Assembly (NCBI GenBank): GCA_034766995.1
Contig: CM068318.1
Location: 1,872,501 to 1,936,500 of the forward strand
DNA: 64,000 bases
Origin: Acanthacorydalis orientalis
Taxonomy: Eukaryota > Arthropoda > Insecta > Megaloptera > Corydalidae
Direction of reading: 5' to 3'
The translations under genes were made by a program, and so were the position numbers. Of this stretch, positions 47,659-58,913 are shown in pieces; position 1 is the first letter of the stretch, and each line of letters begins with the position of its first letter. The notes under the pieces were generated by a model. That model had not been told where the DNA came from. It did no database searches and was given only the letters and a program-made list of their open reading frames with translations.

Positions 47659-48900
47659 TAAGATACAGAATCTTTTTATTATCTGTAAGAGAATTATTGA
47701 CATCAGACATATGAGGATACAGAGACGAGTTTATTTTTTTAAAAAAATCCTAATAATTGCCTTTATAAAATGAAAGCAAAGAAAAGCAGTGTATAATACG
47801 GTTCTTAATACAGTAATATTTTATTCCATTGACCGTTCCCAGTAATTTACTCTCTATTATAAAAGAAGCAGGCCGATAAAGAATAATTAACTATTTAAAT
47901 TTTATATAAAGTCATGTGACAGAGAATAATATCTTTTGAACAGAACTTATCACAATATAGTTCGGGCACTGAAAACGAATTCACTCCCTCAAATGAATTG
48001 GAAGTACGGTGTCACTCCTTGTTCGCTCTCTTGATTTTTGGGTGATTGTAGTAAAGACACATTTCGTCTCTAATCACAATTCACACTAGGAAGCCATTCG
48101 GATTTTTATATTAAGTGATGTACGAATGGATGTACACTACTTTTTCTAGAGGAACCCAGGCATTAATTAAGCTCCGGAGGACTTGTATTGAGACTATGTC
48201 GAACAATAGTACAATTGTATGATATCTTCTTGGAATGCACGATGAGAAAAGAAGGATTAATGTTTTTATTCGCCTCATTCTCATGGTAATTATTTTCATT
48301 GATATTCTTTTATATTGATTTCTTATTTTTAAGAAAGCACAACAGACAGTGTATCAGTGAACATTCCGGTAAAACAAAAAGTGAATACAGTTTCGCTTGT
48401 AATCTTGAACTAAACAAATAAATGATTGAATGGTAATTGCTTATGCATCGACTTATAAACTGTAAACGTGCGCTTAACAAACACACTTTTAATTAAGGAT
48501 ATAAATGATTTTTGATTGTGAATAGAATTTTTTGTTTTTTGAAATTGTCAGCAATAGTGAAAGTATTTATATATATATTTTTTTTAATTTTTGAAGCATG
48601 TATCCGAATTTATAGATATTTAAGACGATAAAAAAAACAACTATTCGTCTTCTATTACACATTTCACAACTTTTTATTGTGAGAATGTACCGTTGTAAAT
48701 ATGATTATGGATCGTAATGAAAGTTAATGGATAAAAACAACAGATCCACTTAGTATTCATCGGCTAATGTTTTATTTTCACTGTGGCATTAATCACTTTC
48801 ATTTCACAGTAATTATAAGAATTTATTGCTAAATGACTATTACAATTATAAGACTATTAAAGAAAGTCGCAGTCGTTCGAAATAAATTCTGCAACCCATC
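47655..48900. other. AT-rich filler
   Basis: A DR-A-like outer fragment (CACTGAAAACGAATTCACTC) occurs at about 47967; otherwise nothing. Confidence 0.35.
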
Positions 48901-50465
48901 TTATAATTATCAAAATGTAAAAATCGTTTCGTTTGCTGAACGAAGTGTTCGCGGCGAATGTGTTCAAGTTTTCAATATTTCCGTCCATTAACTCTATTAA
49001 TATTATTTGACACTTTCCGTATTTGTACCCTGAAATGTTTTAAACTCGATAACTGATTAAAAAAATGAGTGAACGTGTTTTAATATCAACATAAACGTTT
49101 TGAAAAAATATATGTATAAAACCGTGTATGACTTGTTTAATGTAGCGAACGCAGAGATCATAAAAAGCAATTAAAAACGTTGAACTCCGTTAAAAATAAT
49201 TAATGTTATCAAAAAAAATTTAATGCGTTCTTCCCGCTAGGTGTGAGTCGGTAGCTTCGGGAAAATTATTACATATTTTGAAGAAAGTTAAAATTGTCGG
49301 GCCCCGTACGTACAGTATAATTTTCATTTAAGCGCCACGTTTTAATTATCCCCAAGTCGGCAGCAAAGTAAATAGTATCAAAGATTAAAACTGTCTTGAG
49401 TTTTAATTTGAACACCGTCATTCTTTTACCCTTTTATTATGAGGATGTTGTATTTGCACAGGGACGAAGTCACTCGATCGCTGTAGATGTGATACGGGAG
49501 ATAATTATTGGAGTTTATTGAAGTTCTGTTGATCGGTAACGGTTTCATGTATTTTTTTTAACTATACAAATTCGTGAACGGTCTGTTCGAATGTTTACTT
49601 TTCGATAATTAGTATTTAAAAAAAACGAGTGTTTTAAATGTTTTCTTTTCTCGAAATCCCACTTGTTGACATACTATTTCTCTCATCAATCAAACAACGG
49701 AGATTTATTGAATATGAATCCGAACAAGAATCTACAAATCTGTACATAATTAAGATTAAACGACTCGCTGTAATAATTCAATTAATCGACGCTCAACCAT
49801 TAATTATTTACATTACTGAATGTAACGTACACTTATTTTTTTTTTTTACATGTTCCGATGCCAGAGGTCGTTACAAAAAGACATAATAAACGATGTCTTT
49901 TCTACAAGCGTTTCTTGTTTTTTGTCTCCTCCCCCCCCCCTGTAAAAACACATTACAAATAAATTACATTCGGAAATTTCTAATGTGTTTTAAAAGACAC
50001 GTAGTGTACAATCACGACCTCTTACCCTATTTTCAATAGAAAACCGTCGAGTCACGTCTGTGCATATTTTTTTACACTACTCGAAATGCATCTTCAATTA
50101 CGTGAAACTAAAACGAATTTGTGCCGTTAAATGAATATTTCAAAAGGTATATAAGATGCAGTGACAGGTACACAAAGACTTAATTACCCGGTACATGGTT
50201 GAAACGTCTCGCTTACGAGCGAGCCTCACTTTGTGCAACTCTTTCACATTTCGCGTCCATAGCGTACAGCAGCAGCGAGAGATGAGGGAGAACGAAACGT
50301 GTAATCGAAGATGTCCGTACTGATGTAATTGAGAGCTTGTACGGAAAATTCAAAACGATTCTGGTTAGAATTTCGATCGATCTGCAATTATAATGGACGG
50401 GGATGTGTTCTAAAACTCAAAAAAAGACTGTCTTCTCAAATAATAAACAGTTCCGATAACGAAAA
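48901..50465. other. Alternating AT-rich and CpG-bearing DNA
   Basis: GC-richer parts lie at 49225-49340 and 50160-50400; a C10-type run at 49930. An 82-codon plus frame (49638-49886) has no similarity. Confidence 0.3.
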
Positions 50466-50469
50466 TCAG

Positions 50470-50630
50470 TTTTATGAATGAATTCCTGTTCATCCTAAGA
50501 ACCACAAAAAAGCTTTCTGATCGAAGATGTACAATAGATCATTATTAATTGTTTTCAACGAAGATGCCATCATCTTCAGAACATCAAGTCTTCAGAACCT
50601 CAAATAGCTAACTCAAAAGATACAGTCAGT
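50470..50630 (+). repeat. DR-A copy
   Basis: TTCTGATCGAAGATGTACAA, TAGATCATTATTAATTG and GATGCCATCATCTTCAGAAC. The tail repeats the TCTTCAGAAC motif twice, 50574-50599. Confidence 0.65.
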
Positions 50631-50909
50631 AATGTTGAAACAAAAACAAAGAATAGCGAATAATTGTATTATTTATCGTTTGTTTATTTAAACCACATTA
50701 CTTATTTTAACAGAAGTACAGAATTTTCCATGTCTGAATGATAATTCATATGTGAAAATAAATATATCGAGAGTTGTAGACTAATTGTGCAATATTTTTT
50801 TTGTTTGTATCAAAAAAGAATGAATATGGAACAGTATATCTTTTTGAGAATTTTTGTTCGAAAACGTTTAAAATCGATGTTGTTTTGAAAATATGAGATT
50901 ATTTATTAA

Positions 50910-51050
50910 ACTTTCACTCTTAGGATGATGACATTGTAATATACTCATAAGTGACAAACGAAAATTACCAATGATAATTTATTGACTATTTTCGATCGAA
51001 AAATGTGGTGTGGTTTGCGGGGTGAGAAAAGAATTCATTTGTGAAAATAT
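50910..51050 (-). repeat. DR-A copy
   Basis: GGATGATGACATTGTAATAT, ACCAATGATAATTTATTGAC, TTTTCGATCGAAAAATG, GGGGTGAGAAAAGAATTCAT and TTGTGAAAATATAAG. Confidence 0.65.
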
Positions 51051-51289
51051 AAGATTATTTATTTAAAGTTTTGGAGTGAAATCACGATTCAGTTCTAGCT
51101 AAGAACAAGGAGGATATGTGATTGAGTGAGAGAGTAGTGGGGGGTTTTATGTAAGTAATTTTCTTAAAATAAATAGTGAAAATAGAACGTACGACATGAT
51201 ATCGGGTATAAAGGTTTAGTTCAAGGTATAAATGTGAATGCGTGTGCGTCTAGTACATTTATATTGATTTCTTATACGATTGTATTTAA

Positions 51290-52060
51290 GAAGATTGTAC
51301 AGAAGTGAAAATAAAACCGTACGATCTCACGACGACTCGACGCGGTTCTAATCTGTTAACACAACATTTACCGTGGAGAGACGAAAACGAACCTCCGCCA
51401 TGACGAAAATCTTAAAGAATCCAAGTAAACAACGTCGTCGTCGTCGTCGCTGCGATCACCGGCTCCGTTTTCACATTACCGCTTACCCCCTTTCTTTTTA
51501 TCTACCCCCAGGGGGTCAATATTTACCGTTGACTATAGGGATACAAACGCTGCTGGGAACATATAATAAAAATTCGCGCTCTTTTAAAATCCTTGTCAAA
51601 TATATTCAAATTGGGCTCGTTTAGAAGTCCCGCAGGCGCCATTGAGGTTGACTGCAATTTCCTTGACATGAAACAATGAGGCCGCGCCTCGTGAGGTATC
51701 TGTATAAAGAGGGTCAGATCCTCCTTCGGGACGTGGCTGCTTCCGTTGTCGTCCGCTTCACCTACACTGTGTTTTCTTCGTCCTCTCTGTCTTTGCGTCT
51801 CGCTTGATGATGTCATCACTCTTGTGTCGTGGCTTGATGTTCTGTTGTAGGTGCGGGATATTATTGGATTTTATGCAAGATGTATCGTTACGTTTATTTG
51901 CTCGTGCGATGGAAATTATTCTGTGTAAATTTATGTCGGCGAATCGTGAGGATATTGCCGGCTCTGTGCTCCGTGCGATCTTATCGTTTTTTTTTTTTGA
52001 CGCAGGTCGTCGTTTTAATATACGGTGTGAGTTTTCGATGAAAAATTATGTTCTATGAAA
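51290..52060 (+). other. GC-richer island 0.25-1 kb upstream of the basonuclin exon; possible promoter or 5' exon
   Basis: This stretch is visibly richer in G, C and CpG than the AT-rich DNA on both sides. It holds a (CGT)n run at 51433-51449 and a TATA-like TATAAAG near 51703 followed by a GC-rich segment. Overlapping small open frames of about 80-100 codons occur on both strands, but none shows recognisable protein similarity. A short first exon or an alternative promoter feeding the exon at 52308 would fit here. A tested ATG at 51807 running to a GT at 51851 ends in the wrong phase, so no specific first exon is proposed. Confidence 0.35.
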
Positions 52061-52300
52061 ATTGAAAAACGAATGTAATGAAATTAATACCAGACAATGA
52101 ATTTGTTTTTTCTTTATTCGAGAAATAAAAGACACCGAGTTCTATTTATCATTTTTTTAGTCTGCACATCTTTCTTTTAATACACATTGAAACATGAATT
52201 TAAAATCCATTCAGCGTTCGAATCCATTTTACTAAAAAAACATTTTTTTTTATCAAATTCACATACAAATATATTAATTTGTACATTAAAACAATATTTC

Positions 52301-52307
52301 TTTTCAG
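52301..52307 (+). other. Splice acceptor of the basonuclin exon
   Basis: TTTTCAG ends a pyrimidine-rich tract (ATATTTCTTTTCAG). The coding similarity starts at the next base, which fixes the boundary. Confidence 0.85.
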
Positions 52308-52410
52308 GCAATTCGTTGCACAGTCCCAAACTGCAGTTGTGATTGTTTCGTTCCTGGGAAAAAACACCTTCGGTATTGCGATACGTGTAATCATGGATGG
52401 GTTCCACATG
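52308..52410 (+). CDS. bnc: Internal coding exon of a basonuclin homolog (N-terminal Cys/His module)
   Basis: The 103-bp exon enters in phase 0 and leaves in phase 1. It follows a pyrimidine-rich tract ending TTTCAG and is followed at once by GTAAGT. It encodes 34 residues plus the first base of a codon, beginning [14 protein letters not shown], continuing [10 protein letters not shown] and ending [10 protein letters not shown]. Cysteines lie at exon residues 4, 9, 11, 13, 24 and 27 and histidines at 29 and 34, likely zinc ligands. In vertebrate basonuclins the same segment begins AIRC or AISC, contains CxxFxPGK and CDQCKHGWVAHA, and continues with Ala split over the junction; the trailing G here fits a GCN alanine codon. 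Basonuclins are nuclear zinc-finger regulators; the paired C2H2 fingers typical of the family lie further downstream and are not in this window. Neither the preceding nor the following exon was identified. The open frames overlapping this segment in other phases are shadows. Confidence 0.92.
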
Positions 52411-52416
52411 GTAAGT
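52411..52416 (+). other. Splice donor of the basonuclin exon
   Basis: GTAAGT is a perfect consensus donor. Similarity to basonuclin stops exactly here, and the open phase (one base carried over) matches the family's Ala codon split. Confidence 0.88.
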
Positions 52417-53400
52417 CGTTTTTATGAAATTTGTAAATGTTTTCAATTTATAACTCATGCATTTTTCTTGAGTACACTTTCGACGTATACCGTTCTCAAA
52501 TTTTATAATTTTATGGTGATTGTTTAAATATTTAATTAGCTGTAATTATTCAAACAGTCTTCGAAGATAATTTATGTAATCAGTTATTTAAAATATGGAT
52601 GAATTAATATGATTAAATATAAAAATGCAATAATAATAATAGTTGACAGTTTATCATTGAATAACTAATATATTTTTAAATTTAAAAATTCCGGAATGTT
52701 TTTAGAGATTAATCAAACAATTTATTTAATTAGCTTAATATCATTTTTTTAGATTACACGTTGATAATTAACTTAGTAGAGATTTTATTCAGTATATGAT
52801 TTTTTTATTTATCGATCTTGTACTGCTATTTCCTTAGAGTTTCTTTAAAATCAGAAGTTCAAATGATTTGTTTTATCTATAATGCCTTCTAATCAGAAAT
52901 TCTTAAAAGAAAAACAATCGAGTTTACGATAACACGCGTAACCGACTGATCCTATACATTTTAATAATTATAATCAGTAAAATAATAAACAGAACCATGC
53001 CCTTTACACTACAATTGATAAACAGACAACGTATCGACCTATCGGAACAGTCTGGCAGTGTATCCGATAAAGTCATAAAACCGAAATGGTTTTCTATTTT
53101 TTTTTTTTTTTTGTTGTTCGTCGCAAATTCATCCATAGTTTACCAGTCCCTCATATGATATTCATTGATGTTGTTCCCTAGTGCACCATATCTCATAACC
53201 GGTGCTGGACATTGTAAGTGGAAAACCTAGAAGACCACACTATATGCGAGTTCAATTTGAAGACACGTCATGGTAAAGGATGCCACTAACACTGACATTT
53301 TATATCAATCTCATTTTCTTTTATAAAATTCTTTTAATATTATTCTCTTCGTACGATGTTGGTTTTTTCAATGGTGGTTTTATTTATTAGTTCTTTTTTA
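52417..53400 (+). other. Start of the downstream intron, AT-rich, no further exon seen
   Basis: From the donor the sequence becomes AT-rich with no recognisable coding block. A slightly GC-richer patch at 53140-53290 contains no open frame with known similarity. The next basonuclin block expected from the family (a conserved segment around LDKL and, later, VFDISSLMLYG) was looked for by eye to the end of the window and not found. Confidence 0.5.
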
Positions 53401-53403
<3 letters not shown>

Positions 53404-53481
<78 letters not shown>

Positions 53482-53520
53482 TGTATATATATAGAGAGAG
53501 AGAGAGAGAAATAGATAGAT
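53404..53520. repeat. (AT)n, (GTATATAC)-like and (GA)n compound array
   Basis: About 30 AT repeats, then ATGTATATATACATATATGT (palindromic), then a GA array of about 9 repeats and ATAGATAGAT. Confidence 0.9.
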
Positions 53521-53667
53521 TGAAATTTTAAGTTATACAGAGAAATTTATTTCTAATTTCAATTAGAAGTTTTAAATGAAGACTTCTTACTCACACTTCT
53601 GTTCGTTTGTCATCTTCTATCAGTCTGTTATATTTTCAAGAAATATCTATCATATAAAACGTGTTTA

Positions 53668-53690
53668 TATATATATATATATATATATAA
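53668..53690. repeat. (AT)n microsatellite
   Basis: Short pure AT array. Confidence 0.85.
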
Positions 53691-53699
53691 TATCGTAGT

Positions 53700-54730
53700 A
53701 CATATTCTCGGGTTCACTCTATTCCGTTCTCCCTGTCTCTACGCGATCATCCTGTCCGCTTGCAACTATTCATCTTTCATACATAAACAATACAGTAGCC
53801 GAGTCGGTGTCTGGGGACTTAGTTGTTGTTGGGTGGATCGAAGACGAACACGGACTGAGTCTTGACCGATGGCCGGCATTAGCGTATAGAGTACACCACA
53901 TGCGACCATAAAACGTTTTTCAAATTTCAAACGTGTCGATCATGTAAATTGCATACATAGCACACGTCCGATCGGGTGACCCTCTATATATTAAACGGAT
54001 ACGTGAATGACATTACCGATACATACATATGTATATATATATATATATATACAACACTATGTATAAAATGTCTTATGTATCAAGAAATTGTAACGGTTCT
54101 TGTAAATTATTTAAAAATTCAGAAAACAGCAGAAAATATATTTAAAGAAATCGTTAAAAAATATCTCAGTGTTTGTAATTTTTAAGAGTAGACGAAGAGA
54201 ATCTATCTCTCGAAAGAGATTCATTTCAAATGATAAAACGTGTATTATAAAATTGATGATTCAAAACTGGACCATCTGGCCTGTACGACTCGATCGCCCA
54301 TCAAATTCAGCATCAATTTAATTCCGTACCGCGTTCAACGCGCAACAAATTTCAGTCGATCCATCCATTTCCGTTTTCCATACATTGCACAATTATTAAA
54401 CAGCGAACAGAAATATTTAAGCCTTAATTTAGTCGTTAATCGTTTACTGACATATAAACCATCTGAGCCGTTGCAGTATCTCATCACGCTCGCCGACTAC
54501 ATTGCGTAGAGGTGTGTATGTGTGTGCGCCCGGGGCAACAGTCGCAGACTAATGAAAAAGGGTGATATGATTTAAGACACCGACGAGACGCGCTTTTAAT
54601 ACGAGAACCCTACTAACTTTTTGTTCGAGATTTGTTGTTGCTCCGGAAAGTTTATCGCGTCGTTTGTAACGACGGATCGTTTAATGCAAGAAACAGTCGC
54701 GGGATTCTTTCTTTTAATATCTTAACAGTG
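53700..54730. other. GC-richer island downstream of the exon
   Basis: Two parts, 53700-53990 and 54240-54730. An 89-codon plus frame at 54240-54509 (ending KPSEPLQYLITLADYIA) is the most protein-like in composition, but I do not recognise it and it matches no basonuclin block. Confidence 0.3.
54026..54052. repeat. (AT)n microsatellite
   Basis: Short AT array preceded by GATACATACATATG. Confidence 0.85.
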
Positions 54731-54957
54731 ATATGTGGACTCGATTTGGTTAAAAATCGGATTTAATTCAATCAGTTGAAATGTTTGATTCAATATCGAA
54801 ATGATAAATTACAATATCTTAGTTCTAATTGGACTGAATGATTTACTCAATCTTGTAGTTATATTTATTTACATTTTTGTATGTAAATAAATTTGACTAG
54901 GGCTATCGACGCGGCTTAAATATCTAAATATTCATTCATTCATTAAAATGATTATAT

Positions 54958-55038
54958 AATACACTGTGAATTTTATGTGTTAATAATTTATATCTAATCT
55001 ACTTTCTTGGTTTTTAAGAAATTAAATTAATTTTTGAA
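54958..55038 (+). repeat. 81-bp direct duplication, first copy
   Basis: AATACACTGTGAATTTTATG, TGTTAATAATTTATATCTAA, TTTTTAAGAAATTAAATTAA and TTTTTGAA. The second copy at 55176-55256 is nearly identical; the offset is 218 bp. Confidence 0.85.
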
Positions 55039-55039
55039 C

Positions 55040-55431
55040 TAGTAACTTGTATATTTTTAATAAGACATTCGATTATTAGAAAAATTATTTCCGGGTGGGT
55101 TAAATAAAATGGGTCTTTCACAAATAAAAAATTCTTTCACTATTTTCTTTTCTTTTTTTCCCATTTTTTATTTGTAATACAATGTGAATTTTATGTGTTA
55201 ATAATTTATATCTAATCGATTTTCGTGGTTTTTAAGGAATTAAATTAATTTTTGAATCTGAAAATCATCAGAGAATACTGGAAAGAATTTCAAAATTTTC
55301 AGAATCTAATTATACCAGATTGAACATTTTTCGACCACAATGTGTTTATTAAAATAACATGTTTATCGCGATACAGTCATGACTGGTTTACAGGCAAAGT
55401 ACATCATACTCATCTTCGATGAAATTGATTT
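55040..55431. other. AT-rich filler around the local duplication
   Basis: Nothing beyond the duplicated 81-bp segment. Confidence 0.4.
55176..55256 (+). repeat. 81-bp direct duplication, second copy
   Basis: It matches 54958-55038 with only a few substitutions (for example CTAATCGATTTTCGTGG against CTAATCTACTTTCTTGG), implying a recent local duplication. Confidence 0.85.
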
Positions 55432-55555
55432 CTTTGTCGATGTGAAACAAAGACAATTTCATTCTTAATCGGATTTATAAGGTAATAGGCTCGAAACCTG
55501 CTATTTCTTTGAAAACCAATTTCAAGCGATTTTCTTTGTTTCGCATCGGTAATAC
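55432..55555. repeat. Imperfect inverted repeat
   Basis: The left arm GATGTGAAACAAAGACAATT (55440) is the near reverse complement of AATTTCAAGCGATTTTCTTT plus GTTTCGCATC (55520-55550), with about 60 bp between. It is moderately conserved and has no recognised family. Confidence 0.5.
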
Positions 55556-55729
55556 ATTTGTCCCATCTGTGTATTAATTTGTTATTCCATCATTATATGA
55601 TTTAGAAGTGAAATAAGTAAATAAATTAGTTGATTGTTTAGAGAAGATTCAGACAGGCTTTTTGAAATCGACCGAATGTTACAATTTAATCTATAAATAA
55701 ACCTGGCTGAATATCAGTTTGAAGATGAC

Positions 55730-55900
55730 GGGAAATACTTAGAGCAGAATTTACAAATGAATTCCATTTCGTTGCACACAAACCATCAAAAAAGTATCTG
55801 ATTAAAAATATCCAGTAAATTATTATCGATTGTTGCTTGTTCACATTTCAATCATGTTTTAAGTGCCAAGGTACAGAAAAATCTGTCTAAATGTCTTCGT
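55730..55900 (+). repeat. DR-A copy
   Basis: TTTACAAATGAATTCCATTT, ATTAAAAATATCCAGTAAAT, TATCGATTGTTGCTTG and AAGGTACAGAAAAATCTGTC. Confidence 0.6.
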
Positions 55901-56339
55901 TTATTTAACATATTCTCTGCGTTTGACATTAAAAACTTTCTTTGAAAATCTCTAATTGTATTTTCAATCACAATCTTTGTTTTAATATAACATTCTTACA
56001 AATGAGCCGTTGTTTAAAATATTTTTAAACGATATTTTCTCTTTTATTCCTTCTTTTATATTCATGACGTTATTAACACTTTTTAACGAATGATTAAGAA
56101 ACCGAGGCAGGTGTTTGGTGGATGTTTGACATTTTATCGATTGAAATTATATTCCTGAAAGATTGTTTCGTTTGAAGCACCGAAACGAATTACAGATGTT
56201 TATTTAGTGATAATAAGTACTTTCGGATGACGATCAGAGATACGAAAACGATTCACTTGTATGTTTTTTTTTTTTATTTTGAGAAAAAATAAAAAGAAAA
56301 CAATTACACCGCAGACCGAAATCAATTAAAACGTTTTGT
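55901..56339. other. AT-rich filler
   Basis: Nothing recognisable. Confidence 0.4.
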
Positions 56340-56828
56340 CTGCGTCGCTAAACTGAAAATCATCGTTGTGTGCTATGCACTAAAAATCATTGCCGTCAGT
56401 GGGATACGTAGAGAGCATCGGATATGTACGTACGTTATGTGTTCGAACACACGGCCCGCGGCTCCGTACGCGTCATTCGTTTCACAGCTGTCACACACAC
56501 CGGCGCAACGCACTGTGGCGGTGATGTTCGCCACCAGCCCGCCGCGGGCAACAGTTTTATGCTCCGAACATAAACTCAAACTATTGGCAGACATCTATAT
56601 CATATAGATATGACAGCTTTTGTTGCCGGTGATGATAGGGCGGCATTATGTAGACATTATATGTGTGTGGACTTTTTTTATCGTTTTAATTGATTTTTTC
56701 CATGCGATTCATCAGAAATATTTACATTCGTCCGGTGCACGGCGCTTAATTAGTATCTGTTTAATAGTTAAACGCAGGTAATTGAATCTAGGTACTATTA
56801 CCATAATTGAAAAATAGTTAATGAACTC

Positions 56829-56830
<2 letters not shown>
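56340..56830. other. CpG-dense island with TTAATTAG
   Basis: 56440-56560 is very CpG-rich; CGGCGCTTAATTAGTATCTG follows at 56740. Opposite-strand frames of 73 and 79 codons overlap. Candidate regulatory DNA. Confidence 0.35.
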
Positions 56831-56832
<2 letters not shown>

Positions 56833-56876
<44 letters not shown>

Positions 56877-56890
56877 CTAGATATATATGT
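56833..56890. repeat. (AT)n microsatellite
   Basis: About 21 AT repeats, interrupted by ACTAG and continued briefly. Confidence 0.92.
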
Positions 56891-57340
56891 GCGTGTGTTT
56901 TGTATAGTTCTGGTTTCACAGAATATGCACACAAACTGTATTTTTATCAACAACAAAAAAATATCGCTTTAAACTAAATCGAAATTAAAAATAATTGTTG
57001 AACAAAATGTTAAAATGCAAACATATTTGTTATTTTCATAATTATCGAAATTTCTAGTTATTAACAATTTATTATTCTTTTACCTAATTTAAGGTTTTTT
57101 CAAGGGAGACAGTAATATATTTTATAACTTGTGCTTTAAAGAATTTATAGCTGAAAATCTGTGTGTAATATGTGTAAAAATGTGTGTGTAATCTTCAGGT
57201 ACATTTCAGAGTATCTTTTGGATTAACTGAAGGAGATAAATGTGCTGAAACTAATAGTAGACAGCGGACATTCAGATGATCCAAAAAGACAAATATACAA
57301 AATATTTAAAATTAAATAAATGTGTGCGTCAAGCGGGGAC
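56891..57340. other. AT-rich filler
   Basis: Nothing recognisable. Confidence 0.4.
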
Positions 57341-57970
57341 AGTACCTCGACGAAAATGTGCGACGTGCCGCTGAAAACTCGGAATCCGACCTCAGAAAAT
57401 ATTACATATAATATTCGTGCAGACTTTGATGTCTCCGTTAAACAGTTTAAATTGGATTATCTTCGCGCGCACGTTAAGTAATGAAAGAACAAGGCAGCCA
57501 ACACGACAATTTAGCATGCTCCTTTATCGGCGAAACGATCGGACGGGTGACACGAGGGTTTGAACACAGAGTCGTTCAGTTCCATCGGGAATGAACGATT
57601 GCGATGCGGGGGCTCGAATTGTCACCCCCTGGCGTACACCCCGTCGAGAAACAAATTGACAGGCTACCACTGTCGCGGCGCACACACGCATTAATATTTT
57701 AAAATTCAATTCTTTTCTTTTGTGTCATGTGATACTGGCATTAAATGTTACACTGTTACAATTGATATTTGTCTGTCTGTGTGTGTCTGTGTGTGGATCT
57801 CTGGAATTATAGATTTTACACATAATACCACCACCTTTGAAAGTTGTGTGCGTACCGAACGACACGGTGGGCCGACGTACGGAATTATTGAATTTGTTTC
57901 CAAGAAAATCAGATTATATTCGAACGTGTACAGTTCGATAGAATTGTGTTCATTAAAAATTTAGAAATAT
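57341..57970. other. GC-richer island
   Basis: 57340-57700 is CpG-rich; (TG)n near 57777-57795. Frames of 61-80 codons lack similarity. Confidence 0.3.
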
Positions 57971-57980
57971 TTCGTGTACT

Positions 57981-57984
<4 letters not shown>

Positions 57985-58026
<42 letters not shown>

Positions 58027-58027
58027 C
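57985..58027. repeat. (AT)n microsatellite
   Basis: About 18 repeats flanked by ACATACAT-type sequence. Confidence 0.9.
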
Positions 58028-58209
58028 ATTACATATTCATACGTATACCTTTTTTTGATTATTAACCCTTCACATGTACGACTTCTTACAAATGTGATTT
58101 AAATTTCAATTAGAAAACACAGTACATACGTTTCAGTACACTGCAGATAAAAATACACAAATCGATTAATTTCAATATACTTTTCGGATAAAATAGATGA
58201 AATATTCAA

Positions 58210-58458
58210 TCATCTTCTACAGCATTTCATTCAGCTGCATTCCAAAAAGTATGCAATGCCTAATATGCTGCATTTCGGACGCCATCGTGTCCGTTACTGT
58301 TTCGTGAGGTTATGCCAGTTGCTTGGGCGAGATATAAAGCGTTTTTGAATGTTGTGGTCGGTACTTCAAAATCCCAAAATGACGAGTGCAATATTTTAAT
58401 TTAAAACAGAGTTATGATCGATACAATTCAAAGGCCGAGAATCAATTTTTACACCTAA
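58210..58458 (-). mobile_element. Mariner (M1 family) 5'-end fragment
   Basis: It matches the right end of the copy at 39224: GCATTCCAAAAAGTATGCAA, then GGACGCCATCGTGTCCGTTA, then the leader, ending CAATTTTTACACCTAA. The target TA has decayed to TG. The element is truncated on its left. Confidence 0.75.
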
Positions 58459-58834
58459 TGTTAATAATGTACATGGACGGGTGAACAGATAGAGAATTAA
58501 CTTTTATTGGGGTTATTTAGGAAGCAATTTTGAACAGTGGAGATATAACTTTCCTTGCTTTAATAATTACTCGTGCACAGTCCACTTGTAAATGCATATC
58601 GTTAAGCAAATAATTGAAATAAGTGATGTTGTCCGTTAATGGTAGATAGTATTTTAGCTTACCCATAAAATACCATAAATCATTTTTGTTTTATAATAAC
58701 TTCTGCACACAACAGTGATTGCAAACACAAGAGACTACGATGGTCTTCGCTTTTATGTGACATCATCAGCATAAATTATTATACTAGTTGAGACGGTGTT
58801 AATAACCTTCGTTTAATCACTTACGTACAATGGA

Positions 58835-58835
<1 letters not shown>
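58459..58835. other. Unassigned AT-rich DNA
   Basis: No repeat or coding signal recognised. Confidence 0.35.

Positions 58836-58913
<78 letters not shown>
58836..58913. repeat. (TA)n(GA)n microsatellite
   Basis: About 26 TA repeats joined to about 13 GA repeats, the longest example of this junction here. Confidence 0.95.

Noticed and set aside
51804..51850. MMSSLLCRGL-type start followed by a GT donor as first basonuclin exon
   Set aside because: The splice would leave phase 2, but the known exon needs phase 0.
52177..52527. Open frames of 69-93 codons on both strands over the basonuclin exon
   Set aside because: They are in other phases than the conserved 34-residue reading and continue through the splice sites.
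54240..54509. 89-codon frame ending KPSEPLQYLITLADYIA
   Set aside because: Considered as the next basonuclin exon or a retrotransposon tail; it matches neither, and its ends are an in-frame start and stop rather than splice sites.
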